From: Rhodoferax potami
Lineage (GTDB): Bacteria > Pseudomonadota > Gammaproteobacteria > Burkholderiales > Burkholderiaceae_C
NCBI RefSeq assembly: GCF_032193765.1
Contig: NZ_JAVBIJ010000001.1
Span: forward strand, 868,001-932,000
Reading direction: 5' to 3'
Length of the DNA stretch: 64,000 nt
The notes below the pieces were generated by a model. The model ran no database searches, was not told the DNA's origin, and saw only the letters and a program-made list of their open reading frames with translations. A program made the position numbers and the translations under genes. How positions within the stretch are numbered: position 1 is the first letter of the stretch; every line of letters begins with the position of its first letter. Below are positions 23,864 to 32,270 of this stretch, in pieces.

Positions 23864-23909
23864 TATTTGCCTAAGCAAATATTGTCAAGGCTGATATTGC
23901 ATGGGCAAT
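23864..23909. promoter_or_regulatory. Twin palindromes, candidate MarR operators
   Basis: TATTTGC-CTAA-GCAAATA at 23864-23881 and ATTGC-ATGG-GCAAT at 23896-23909 share a TTGC-N4-GCAA core and lie 12-57 bp upstream of the marR ATG. This is the position expected for repressor sites overlapping the promoter. The first is the more complete. Confidence 0.5.
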
Positions 23910-23920
23910 GGAATGGGCGA

Positions 23921-23949
23921 AAAAAAGCCGGCAGATGCCGGCTTTTTAA
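23921..23949 (-). terminator. Rho-independent terminator of the gab operon
   Basis: AGCCGGC-AGAT-GCCGGCT stem flanked by A6 and T5. It lies 17 bp beyond the gabD stop on the minus strand, closing the seven-gene operon. Confidence 0.85.
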
Positions 23950-23965
23950 GCATGGGGGTGCAGGC

Positions 23966-25438
23966 TTATTTGAGGATGTCGCCCAGGCAGAGGTACTTGA
24001 CCTCGATGTAGTCGTCCATGCCGAAGTGCGAGCCCTCGCGGCCGAGGCCGGATTGCTTGACGCCGCCGAAAGGCACGTGTTCGGTGGCCAGAATGCCCAC
24101 GTTCACGCCCACCATGCCGTACTCCAGTGCTTCGCCCACGCGGTAGATGCGGCCGATGTCGCGGCTGTAGAAATAGCTGGCGAGGCCGAATTCGGTGTTG
24201 TTGGCCGCGTCAATGGCTTCTTGCTCGGAGGTGAACTTGAACACTGGGGCAAAGGGGCCGAAGGTTTCTTCGCGGGCGCACAGCATGTCAGCAGTAGCGC
24301 CGGAGACCACGGTCGGCTCGAAGAACTGGCCTTGCAGCGCGTTGCCGCCGGTTTCCACTTTGCCGCCCTTGGCAACTGCGTCTGCCACGTGGCGTTTGAC
24401 CTTTTCAATGGCGGCATCTTCGATCAGCGGGCCTTGCACCACGCCGTCTTCAAAGCCGTTGCCGACCTTCATCGCCTTTACTTTGGCGCTGAACTTGGCC
24501 ACGAACTGGTCGTACACGCCGGCCTGCACATAGAAGCGGTTGGCGCACACGCAGGTCTGGCCGGCGTTGCGGTATTTGCTGGCCAGAGCGCCTTCCACAG
24601 CGGAGTCGATGTCGGCGTCGTCAAACACGATGAAGGGGGCATTGCCACCCAGTTCGAGCGACAACTTTTTAACCGTTGGCGCGCTTTGCGCCATCAGAAT
24701 GCGGCCCACTTCGGTGGAGCCGGTGAAGCTCAAGTGGCGCACCACATCGCTGGCGCAAATGACCTTACCCACGGCAATGGACTGATCGCTGTCGGCGGTG
24801 ATCATGTTGAGCACACCGGCCGGAATGCCGGCGCGGATGGCCAGCTCGGCAGCTGCCAGCGCAGTCAGCGGGGTGAGTTCCGCGGGCTTGATGATGACCG
24901 GGCAACCGGCAGCCAAGGCAGGCGCCACCTTGCGGGTGATCATGGCCAGCGGGAAGTTCCACGGAGTGATGGCTGCGCACACGCCGATGGGCTGCTTGAT
25001 GACCATGAGGCGGCGGTTGTTGTCGAACTGGGGCAGGGTCTCGCCGTTGACGCGCTTGGCTTCTTCGGCGAACCATTCCACAAAGCTGGCGCCATAGGCA
25101 ATCTCGCCCTTGGCCTCGGCAAAGGGCTTGCCTTGCTCGGCGGTCATGATGCGGGCCAAGTCTTCCTGGTTGGCCATCAGCAAATCAAACCACTTGCGCA
25201 GGATGATGCTGCGCTCTTTGGCAGTCTTGCTTTTCCAGGCGGGCCAGGCGGCGTTGGCGGCGGCGATGGCGGCTTCCGCGTCTGCGGCACCGAGGTTGGC
25301 CACATCGGCCAAGTGCTGGCCGTTGGACGGATCAGTCACCGCAAAGCGACTGGCTCCCGTGACCCATTGGCCGTTGATCAGCGCATTGGTTTTGAGCAGG
25401 CTGGGGTCTTTCAGCAGGGAAAGCGGCGATGTGGACAT
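23966..25438 (-). CDS. gabD: Succinate-semialdehyde dehydrogenase
   Basis: 490-aa aldehyde dehydrogenase that oxidises succinic semialdehyde to succinate with NAD(P)+, the last step of GABA use. Catalytic Glu lies in LSLELGGNAPFIVFDDADID and catalytic Cys in NAGQTCVCANRFY (about residue 300). The C-terminus is GREGSHFGMDDYIEVKYLCL, typical of GabD I. The length equals that of E. coli GabD. It is the last gene of the operon, separated from the ureohydrolase gene by a 99-bp gap that holds a dispersed repeat. Confidence 0.95.
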   Translation of the reverse strand: MSTSPLSLLKDPSLLKTNALINGQWVTGASRFAVTDPSNGQHLADVANLGAADAEAAIAAANAAWPAWKSKTAKERSIILRKWFDLLMANQEDLARIMTAEQGKPFAEAKGEIAYGASFVEWFAEEAKRVNGETLPQFDNNRRLMVIKQPIGVCAAITPWNFPLAMITRKVAPALAAGCPVIIKPAELTPLTALAAAELAIRAGIPAGVLNMITADSDQSIAVGKVICASDVVRHLSFTGSTEVGRILMAQSAPTVKKLSLELGGNAPFIVFDDADIDSAVEGALASKYRNAGQTCVCANRFYVQAGVYDQFVAKFSAKVKAMKVGNGFEDGVVQGPLIEDAAIEKVKRHVADAVAKGGKVETGGNALQGQFFEPTVVSGATADMLCAREETFGPFAPVFKFTSEQEAIDAANNTEFGLASYFYSRDIGRIYRVGEALEYGMVGVNVGILATEHVPFGGVKQSGLGREGSHFGMDDYIEVKYLCLGDILK

Positions 25439-25456
25439 GGTGTCTCCTCAAAATTT

Positions 25457-25514
25457 AAAAAAATGGGCTGCTAGCGCACATAAAACCTGCGCGAGTAGCT
25501 ATGAAAAACGTAGC
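25457..25514 (-). repeat. Dispersed repeat, copy 5, between gabD and the ureohydrolase gene
   Basis: Intergenic copy on the minus strand. GCTGCTAGCGCA and TGCGCGAGTAGC form a 12-bp stem with two mismatches, and a run of seven A lies at one end. Because it sits inside an operon, it could modulate gabD expression by partial termination or by mRNA stabilisation. Confidence 0.65.
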
Positions 25515-25537
25515 AAATTCAGGTGTGTAGCCGGCGG

Positions 25538-26482
25538 TCAGCGCACCGGCACCCCGGGCAGCACACACAGCATCTCGTACAACAGGTTGGCCCCCAGCAG
25601 GGCCGTGTTGCCCGTCGTATCGTAGGGTGGAGATACCTCCACCAAGTCTGCCCCAACGATATTAAGCCCACGGCAACCCCGGATGATCTCGAGTGCCTGG
25701 GGCACTGTGAGCCCACCGATTTCAGGCGTTCCGGTGCCGCCGGCGTAGGCAGGGTCAATACCGTCAATGTCAAAGCTCAGGTAGCAGGGGGTGTTGCCCA
25801 CGCGCTGGCGCACCTGCTCCATCACGGGGGCCAGGGACTGGTGCCACACCTCGTGGGCGGGTACCAGCGTAAAGCCTTGCCTGCGCGGCCAATCGAAATC
25901 ATCGGCTGCATAGCCGGTGCCGCGCAAGCCTATCTGGGTGACCTTGTTGCAGTCCAGCAGGCCTTCTTCCACTGCGCGGCGGAAGGGGGTACCGTGCGCA
26001 ATCCGCTCGCCGAACATGTCTTCATTCACATCGGCATGCGCATCCACATGCACCATCGCCACCGGGCCGTGTTGGGCGGCCATAGCCCGCAGAATGGGTA
26101 GCGCAATGGTGTGGTCACCGCCCAGCGTGAGCGGTATGCAGCCGTGGCCCAGCACCTCGGCGTAGTAGGCGGTGATGATGTCGACAGACTTCAACAACGA
26201 GTAGGTGTTGATGGGCACATCGCCCAGATCCGCCACTTGCAGGGCATCAAACGGCGCAGCACCGGTGGCCATGTTGTAGGGGCGCAGCAGGCAGGATTCC
26301 GCGCGGATTTGGCGCGGGCCGAAACGTGCCCCCGGCCGGTGGCTGGTGCCGATGTCCAGCGGCACACCGATGAACGCAGCATTCAGCCCTTGGGCGGACG
26401 TGGCGACCGGCAGGCGCATCATGCTGGCAATGCCGCCGAAGCGCGGCATGGCGTTGCCGGAAAGAGGTTGGTTCAGTTCCAT
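25538..26482 (-). CDS. Ureohydrolase, probable guanidinobutyrase/agmatinase
   Basis: 314-aa binuclear-manganese ureohydrolase of the arginase/agmatinase family. Metal motifs are LTLGGDHTIALP, HVDAHADVNED and SFDIDGIDPAYAGGTGTPEIGG. The start at 26482 (MELNQPL) avoids overlap with the permease stop. Its place between a polyamine-type transporter and gabD, with gabT leading the operon, favours 4-guanidinobutyrate (giving GABA and urea) over agmatine. Sequence alone does not settle it. Confidence 0.85.
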   Translation of the reverse strand: MELNQPLSGNAMPRFGGIASMMRLPVATSAQGLNAAFIGVPLDIGTSHRPGARFGPRQIRAESCLLRPYNMATGAAPFDALQVADLGDVPINTYSLLKSVDIITAYYAEVLGHGCIPLTLGGDHTIALPILRAMAAQHGPVAMVHVDAHADVNEDMFGERIAHGTPFRRAVEEGLLDCNKVTQIGLRGTGYAADDFDWPRRQGFTLVPAHEVWHQSLAPVMEQVRQRVGNTPCYLSFDIDGIDPAYAGGTGTPEIGGLTVPQALEIIRGCRGLNIVGADLVEVSPPYDTTGNTALLGANLLYEMLCVLPGVPVR

Positions 26483-26499
26483 AGGGGCAGGGCTCAGGG

Positions 26500-27318
26500 T
26501 TAGGCTTTGCGGCCGCGCAGCCATTCGAGCACCAGCAGCATGGCGGTTGTGAACAGGATCAGCAAGGTGGCCACCGCTGCAATCGTGGGCGAGATGTTTT
26601 CGCGGATGCCGGTGAACATCTGGCGCGGCAGGGTGGTTTGCTCGGCGCCGGCCAGGAACAGAGTGACCACCACTTCGTCAAACGAGGTCGCAAAGGCGAA
26701 CAGCGCGCCCGAAATCACGCCCGGGGCAATCACCGGCAGGGTGACGCGCATGAAGGTGTTGAATGGTGTTTCACCCAAGCTGAGAGAGGCACGCACCAGG
26801 TTGTGGTTGAAGTTGGCCAGTGTGGCCAGCACGGTGGTCAGCACAAAAGGCGCACCCATGGCGGCGTGCACCGCAATCAGGCCTACATAACTGTCGCTCA
26901 GACCCAGGGGCGCGAAATACAGGTAGGTAGCTACGCCGATCACGATCACCGGCACCACCATCGGCGCGATCAAGAAGGCCATGAGCAGGCCCTTGAAGCG
27001 GAACTCGGTGCGGCTCAAGCCCACGGCGGCCAGCGTGCCCAGCACGGTGGCAATCACGGTGGCGGCAGGCGCCACGATGAAGCTGTTGCGCATGGCGTTA
27101 GACCATTCAGGCGCGGTAAACAGGTGGCTGTACCACTTGGTCGACCAACCGGGGATCGGGTATGTCAAAAACGAGCTGCTGGAAAACGACAGCGGAATGA
27201 TCGCCAGGATGGGCGCGAGCAAATAGCCCAGCACCAGCACACACGCGATACGCAGCAGCCACCAACCGGCCTTGTCGGCTAGCGTGAAGTAGAGGGGGAA
27301 TTCAGGCAGTTTGAACAT
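26500..27318 (-). CDS. potI: Polyamine-type ABC transporter permease (PotI/PotC-like)
   Basis: 272-aa inner-membrane permease with six helices. The EAA loop is ASLSLGETPFNTFMRVTLPVIAPG, and the C-terminal ISPTIAAVATLLILFTTAMLL is typical of PotC/PotI. It pairs with the permease whose stop lies 11 bp upstream. The whole cassette resembles PotFGHI putrescine transporters. The substrate is more likely a GABA-related compound given the flanking enzymes. Confidence 0.9.
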   Translation of the reverse strand: MFKLPEFPLYFTLADKAGWWLLRIACVLVLGYLLAPILAIIPLSFSSSSFLTYPIPGWSTKWYSHLFTAPEWSNAMRNSFIVAPAATVIATVLGTLAAVGLSRTEFRFKGLLMAFLIAPMVVPVIVIGVATYLYFAPLGLSDSYVGLIAVHAAMGAPFVLTTVLATLANFNHNLVRASLSLGETPFNTFMRVTLPVIAPGVISGALFAFATSFDEVVVTLFLAGAEQTTLPRQMFTGIRENISPTIAAVATLLILFTTAMLLVLEWLRGRKA

Positions 27319-27329
27319 GGATGTCTTTC

Positions 27330-28571
27330 TTATGCCAAGGCCAGGTCGGCTTTGCCGATGCGGCGGTACACGCCATAGAGCACCAGCGTGGTGGCCAGTA
27401 GCAGAGCACCCAAAGCGCAGGCCATGCCCCAGTTGACTTCAACGTTGGTGTAGCGGGCGATGTAGTAGCTCAGCATCTGGTCATCCGCGCCACCCAGCAG
27501 GGCGGGGGTGATGTAGTAGCCGATGGACAAGATGAACACCAGTAGAGCACCAGCGCCCACCCCAGGGAATGTTTGCGGCACATAGACCCGCATGAAGGCA
27601 GCCAGCGGTGCGCTGCCCAACGACACGGCCGCACGCACATAGGTGGGTGGAACGCTCTTCATCACGCTGTACAGCGGCAGGATCATGAAGGGCAGCAGGA
27701 TGTGCACCATGGAGATGATCACGCCGGTGCGGTTGAACAGCAGCGCCAATGGCTCACTGATGACACCGATGCCCAGCAGCGCACCGTTGACCAGGCCTTC
27801 GGACTGCAGCAACACGATCCACGCTGCCACCCGCACCAGGATGGAAGTCCAGAAAGGCACCAGCACCAGAATCATCAGCACGTTGGCTTTGCGCTCCGGC
27901 AGGGTGGAGAGCCAATAGGCCAGCGGGTAGGCCAGCAGCAGGCACAGCAAGGTGACCACAAAACTGATCTGGAAGGTGCGCGCCAGTATGCCGCCATAGG
28001 CGCGCTGGTCTTCGGGCATGCGCTCGATGTGCCCCTTCGCATCGCGTTTCAGGTCCACCGACGCCAGCAGGTAGTCCGGCGTCCAGCGGGAGCCGTTTTT
28101 GGCAATGGCCTGCCAGAACTCAGGTTCGGCCCAGCGTGCGTCTTTATCGAGCAGTTGTTGGCGCACGGTATCGGCATCACCCTCGATGGGCAGGGCCTTG
28201 TAGGCGCCCATGATCAGCGAGCGGGCGCCGGGCACCTCAGAGTTCAATCGGCGTGCCAAGGCGCCGGCATCTGCCGTGTCGGGCAGTTGCGATAAATCTT
28301 TGACCAAGGCCGCGTATGCAGCCGCTTGGGGTTGGGACACGCGGTCCCAGTCGGCCAAGGCCTCCACTGTCGTGGGCAGGGCCTTGGCGACTTCGGGGTT
28401 CTCCACCGCGCGCATCAAGAGCGCGGCGATAGGAACCAGCAGGGTCAGGAGCAAAAACACCAGCAAGGGCAGTGTCAGGCTGAAGGCCCGCCATTTGCGG
28501 CGGGACTCCGCACGGGAGAGTGCCGCACGGAGATCGCCCGGGGGCTGGATGGCACTGGCTTGCATGGTCAT
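27330..28571 (-). CDS. potH: Polyamine-type ABC transporter permease with large periplasmic insertion
   Basis: 413-aa permease, clearly longer than PotH/PotB (about 280-320 aa). TM1 lies at residues 30-52. It is followed by about 140 polar residues (55-195), predicted periplasmic, before the remaining five helices. The EAA loop is AAVSLGSAPLAAFMRVYVPQ. The insertion has no motif I recognise; it may contact the binding protein. It begins 27 bp after the binding-protein gene stop. Confidence 0.88.
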   Translation of the reverse strand: MTMQASAIQPPGDLRAALSRAESRRKWRAFSLTLPLLVFLLLTLLVPIAALLMRAVENPEVAKALPTTVEALADWDRVSQPQAAAYAALVKDLSQLPDTADAGALARRLNSEVPGARSLIMGAYKALPIEGDADTVRQQLLDKDARWAEPEFWQAIAKNGSRWTPDYLLASVDLKRDAKGHIERMPEDQRAYGGILARTFQISFVVTLLCLLLAYPLAYWLSTLPERKANVLMILVLVPFWTSILVRVAAWIVLLQSEGLVNGALLGIGVISEPLALLFNRTGVIISMVHILLPFMILPLYSVMKSVPPTYVRAAVSLGSAPLAAFMRVYVPQTFPGVGAGALLVFILSIGYYITPALLGGADDQMLSYYIARYTNVEVNWGMACALGALLLATTLVLYGVYRRIGKADLALA

Positions 28572-28598
28572 GGGTTCAGGCTCCTGACGGTCTACAGA

Positions 28599-29630
28599 TT
28601 ACTGGGTGGCCCAGGCAGCAAAACGCTTTTCCAGAGCTTCGCCCTGGTCAGCCCAGAAGGTGGTGTTGAACTGCAAGGCTTCCTTGGCGTTTTTGTCCGA
28701 GGTGGGCAAGTCGGCGAGTACCTTGGCGTTCAGCTTGGCCAGAGCCTTCTTGTTGGTCGGGCCGTATGCGATGTTTTGGGCGTAAACCGCTTGGTTCTCG
28801 GGCTTCATGGCGAAGTTCAAGAACTTGTAGACAGCGTCCTTCTTGGCAGTGCCCTTGGGGATGACCCAGTAGTCCAGGTCATAAATGCCACCGGGCCAGT
28901 AGATCTGCAGGTTGCGGCCTTCGCGGTTGGCGGCATCAATACGGCCGTTGTACACGGTGGACAAGACCACATCGCCAGCCACCAGGAACTGGGGCGCCTG
29001 GGCACCGGCTTCCCACCACTGGATGTTGGGCTTGAGAGCGGTCAGCTTCTTGAAGGCGCGCTCTGCGCCGTCTTTGGTAGCCAGTACCTTGTAGATGTCA
29101 GCGGGCTTTACGCCATCGGCCAGCAAGGCGAATTCGAGGTTGTAGCGGGCGCCTTTGCGCATGCCGCGCTTGCCGGGGATCTTGGTGGTGTCAAAGAAGT
29201 CGGCCCAGCTGGTGGGGGCTTTTTTGAGCTTGTCGCCGTTGTAGGCCATCACGGTAGACCACACAAACAGGCCGACACCGCACTCAGTGACTGCAGAAGG
29301 CAACAGGTCGGCCTTGGGCGCGATTTTGCTGTAGTCGAGCTTTTCAAACAGACCTTCGTCGCAGCCGCGGGCCACGTCAGGAGACTCTACTTCCACCAAG
29401 TCCCAGGTCACGTTTTTGGTTTCCACCATGGCCTTGATCTTGGCTTGCTCGCCGTTGTACTCAACAGCAGTGACCTTGATGCCTTCTTTGGCAACCGGCT
29501 CGTAGTAAGCGGCCTTTTGGGCATTGGCGTTGGCGCCGCCGAAGTTCACCACGGTGATGGCGTCTTGGGCTTGAACATTCATCGCGAAGCAGGCAGCCAC
29601 AGAGGCAGCAGCGATCAGGCTTTTTTTCAT
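28599..29630 (-). CDS. Polyamine-type periplasmic binding protein (PotD/PotF-like)
   Basis: 343-aa extracellular binding protein. The signal peptide ends near AMNVQAQDA; the mature part starts ITVVNFGGANANAQKAAYYE, and WPGGIYDLDYWVIPKGTAKKDA is a typical C-lobe block. It belongs to the spermidine/putrescine cluster. Unlike the LIV binding protein, its signal-peptide DNA is not a repeat copy. A Shine-Dalgarno-like AGGAAATTTCTCC precedes the ATG. The ligand is unknown; GABA or 4-guanidinobutyrate is suggested by the operon. Confidence 0.9.
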   Translation of the reverse strand: MKKSLIAAASVAACFAMNVQAQDAITVVNFGGANANAQKAAYYEPVAKEGIKVTAVEYNGEQAKIKAMVETKNVTWDLVEVESPDVARGCDEGLFEKLDYSKIAPKADLLPSAVTECGVGLFVWSTVMAYNGDKLKKAPTSWADFFDTTKIPGKRGMRKGARYNLEFALLADGVKPADIYKVLATKDGAERAFKKLTALKPNIQWWEAGAQAPQFLVAGDVVLSTVYNGRIDAANREGRNLQIYWPGGIYDLDYWVIPKGTAKKDAVYKFLNFAMKPENQAVYAQNIAYGPTNKKALAKLNAKVLADLPTSDKNAKEALQFNTTFWADQGEALEKRFAAWATQ

Positions 29631-29675
29631 GGAGAAATTTCCTAGATAAGTTGAGGAAGGGACAGGGGGAAAACT

Positions 29676-30770
29676 TCAGAGCGCGTAAATGCGCGTAAAC
29701 GGGGTTGGAAACTCGAGGTGCACCGTGCTGCCCATGGCGGGCGGCGTGAGGGCACACGCGTGGGTGAGCGGCAGTTTCACCGTGGCTTGCGCCTGGCCGG
29801 CACCCAGTGCGCATTGCAGGCGCACATGGTCACCGTAATACACAATGCCGGCCACTTGGGCGGATACCGTGTTCAGTCCGGCCTGCGTCTGTAAGTGCAG
29901 CGCAATCCGCTCGGGCCGCACACAGGCCTCGACCATGGCGCCGGTAGCTGCATTGTTGACATTGATGCCCGCCAGCTTTTGGCCTTGGCCGAGTTCAATG
30001 CAAGGTGCATCCGCATTACCACCCAATGTGCCGCGCAGCACTGTGCTGTCGCCCACAAAGCCGGCCACAAAACGGTTGCTGGGGGCCTCGTAGAGGCTTT
30101 GGGCATCGGCCAGTTGCTGAATCACGCCTTCGTTGAACACCGCCACACGGTCGCTCATGGTGAGGGCTTCGCCCTGGTCGTGGGTCACGTACACAAAGGT
30201 CACACCCAGCTGGCGGTGCAACTCTTTGAGTTCTAGCTGCATATGTTCGCGCAACTGCTTGTCCAGCGCGCCCAAGGGCTCGTCCATCAGCACCAGTTGG
30301 GGCTCGAACACCAGCGCGCGCGCCAACGCTACGCGCTGTTGCTGGCCGCCCGAGAGGCGGGTGGGCAGCCGCTCGCCCATGCCGGTCAGGCGCACCATGT
30401 CCAAGGCCTTTTGTACGCGCTTTTCTTGCTCGTCTTTGGGTACTTTGCGCACGGTGAGCGGGTAGGCCACGTTCTGTGCCACGGTCATGTGAGGGAACAG
30501 CGCGTAGTTCTGGAACACCATGCCGAAGTTGCGCTTGTGCGGCGGGGTGCGGGTGATCAGCTTGCCGTCGAGCAGGATGTCACCTGCGGTGGGGGACTCG
30601 AACCCGGCCAGCATCATCAGAGTGGTGGTTTTGCCCGAGCCCGAGGGTCCGAGCAGGCTCAGGAATTCACCGCGCTGGATATCGAGGTTCAGCTCCCGCA
30701 CCACCAGCTGTTCGCCGTCGTACGTTTTTTGTACGCCGCTAAAGCGCACCAAGGGTTCAGTAGAGGACAT
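29676..30770 (-). CDS. potG: Polyamine-type ABC transporter ATP-binding protein (PotA/PotG-like)
   Basis: 364-aa ATPase with Walker A GPSGSGKTT, signature LSGGQQQRVALARAL, Walker B LVLMDEPLGALD and a C-terminal TOBE regulatory domain from about residue 280. The start at 30770 (MSSTEPLVRFSG) is preferred; the longer frame from 30794 adds eight residues. It follows gabT by 33 bp. It energises the two permeases encoded downstream. Confidence 0.92.
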   Translation of the reverse strand: MSSTEPLVRFSGVQKTYDGEQLVVRELNLDIQRGEFLSLLGPSGSGKTTTLMMLAGFESPTAGDILLDGKLITRTPPHKRNFGMVFQNYALFPHMTVAQNVAYPLTVRKVPKDEQEKRVQKALDMVRLTGMGERLPTRLSGGQQQRVALARALVFEPQLVLMDEPLGALDKQLREHMQLELKELHRQLGVTFVYVTHDQGEALTMSDRVAVFNEGVIQQLADAQSLYEAPSNRFVAGFVGDSTVLRGTLGGNADAPCIELGQGQKLAGINVNNAATGAMVEACVRPERIALHLQTQAGLNTVSAQVAGIVYYGDHVRLQCALGAGQAQATVKLPLTHACALTPPAMGSTVHLEFPTPFTRIYAL

Positions 30771-30803
30771 GTGTTCTTCGAGAAGCAGATTCAAAAGAGG
30801 CGA

Positions 30804-32096
30804 TCAGGCCACGGCAGCAAAGCTGTCGGCCAGAATGGCCAAGCCTTCTTCGAGCAGCGCGTCGGGAGCGGTCAAGGGCACCAAGATGCGGATGACGTTG
30901 CCGTAGGTACCGCAAGACAAGAGGATGAGTCCGCGGCGTGCAGCCTCGGTCACCACCTTCTTGGTCAACACCGCGTCTGGGCGATGCACATCGCCACCTT
31001 CAAACAACTCGATGGCGACCATGGCGCCCATGCCGCGCACATCACCGATGGCTGGTACCTTGGTGGCAATGGCCTTGAGCTTTTCGACCAGGAAAGCGCC
31101 CATGTCTTGGCTGCGCTGCAGGAGTTTTTCTTCTTCAAAGGCCTTCATCACCGCCAGAGCGGCGGCGCAGGCCACCGGGCTGCCGGCATAGGTGCCGCCC
31201 AAGCCGCCTGCGGCCGGTGCATCGATCACATCTGCACGGCCAACCACGCCGGACAAGGGGAATCCACCCGCCAACGATTTGGCAGTGGTAATCAAATCAG
31301 GAGCCACAGGCCACTGCTCGCAGGCAAACCAGGTGCCGGTGCGACCCGCGCCAGTTTGCACTTCGTCGGCAATCAACAAAATGCCGTACTTGTCAGCGAG
31401 CGCCTTGAGCCCGGAAATGAACTCGGGAGGCGCCACGTAGAAGCCGCCTTCGCCTTGCACGGGTTCGACGATGAAGGCCGCGACGCGTTCTGCTTCGATG
31501 TCATTCTTAAAGATCAGCTCCACCGAGTGCAGGGCATCCGCCACGCTCACGCCATGCAGTTCGTTGGGGAACAGGGCATGGAACACTTCACCGGGGAAGG
31601 GGCCGAAGCCCAGCTTGTAGGGCGCCACTTTGCCGGTCAGACCCAGCGTGAAGTTGGTGCGGCCGTGGTAGCCGCCGGTGAATGCGATCACGCCGGGGCG
31701 TTTGGTGTAAGCGCGGGCAATTTTGATGGCGTTTTCTACGGCCTCGGCGCCGGTGGTCAGCAGCAGGCTCTTCTTGGCAAAGTTGCCGGGGGCCATGGCG
31801 TTCAAGCGCTCGCACACTTCCACATAGGGTTCGTAGGCAATCACCTGAAAGCAGGTGTGGGTGTACAGGTCGAGCTGGGCCTTGACGGCCTCAATCACCT
31901 GGGGGTGCAGGTGGCCCGTGTTGAGCACCGCAATACCACCTGCGAAGTCGATGAAGCGGCGACCTTCCACATCCCAGAACTCGGAGTTGCGGGCGTTCTT
32001 GATGAAAATCTCGTGGGCCTGACCGACGCCGCGTGCAACGGCAGATTGACGGCGGGCATAAAGGGCGGCATTGAGAACTTGGCGATCAGCTTGCAT
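30804..32096 (-). CDS. gabT: 4-aminobutyrate aminotransferase
   Basis: 430-aa class III PLP aminotransferase that moves the amino group of GABA to 2-oxoglutarate, giving succinic semialdehyde. The PLP-binding Asp lies in LLIADEVQTGAGRTG and the Schiff-base Lys in LITTAKSLAGGFPLSG. FIDFAGGIAVLNTGHLHP near residue 48 is typical of GabT. First gene of the operon and divergent from the GabR-like regulator. The length matches E. coli GabT. Confidence 0.94.
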   Translation of the reverse strand: MQADRQVLNAALYARRQSAVARGVGQAHEIFIKNARNSEFWDVEGRRFIDFAGGIAVLNTGHLHPQVIEAVKAQLDLYTHTCFQVIAYEPYVEVCERLNAMAPGNFAKKSLLLTTGAEAVENAIKIARAYTKRPGVIAFTGGYHGRTNFTLGLTGKVAPYKLGFGPFPGEVFHALFPNELHGVSVADALHSVELIFKNDIEAERVAAFIVEPVQGEGGFYVAPPEFISGLKALADKYGILLIADEVQTGAGRTGTWFACEQWPVAPDLITTAKSLAGGFPLSGVVGRADVIDAPAAGGLGGTYAGSPVACAAALAVMKAFEEEKLLQRSQDMGAFLVEKLKAIATKVPAIGDVRGMGAMVAIELFEGGDVHRPDAVLTKKVVTEAARRGLILLSCGTYGNVIRILVPLTAPDALLEEGLAILADSFAAVA

Positions 32097-32158
32097 AAAT
32101 GGGGTCCGGTGTAGTTGAACGGGTGGCAGAACTATAGGAACCGTTCACACAAACAACC

Positions 32159-32213
32159 ATGTACACAATGATGAAAGTTTCGAGACACTGTGCAGGTCTA
32201 AAATCCTGTACAG
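32159..32213. promoter_or_regulatory. Three TGTACA-like elements in the gabT/mocR divergent promoter
   Basis: ATGTACAC (32159-32166), CTGTGCAG (32188-32195) and the perfect palindrome CTGTACAG (32206-32213) lie between the divergent genes. MocR/GabR regulators are known to need repeated sites of this kind, so these are candidate binding sites. No consensus for this subgroup was available to me. Confidence 0.35.
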
Positions 32214-32270
32214 AGTTTCCCTAGATTGGTGCATTTCTACTGCCCCTCTCGCCTGCCTTACGATCGCGCC

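Noticed and set aside
26482..26524. Longer start for the ureohydrolase (26524)
   Set aside because: It would add 14 residues overlapping the upstream permease stop; the ATG at 26482 gives the normal family N-terminus.
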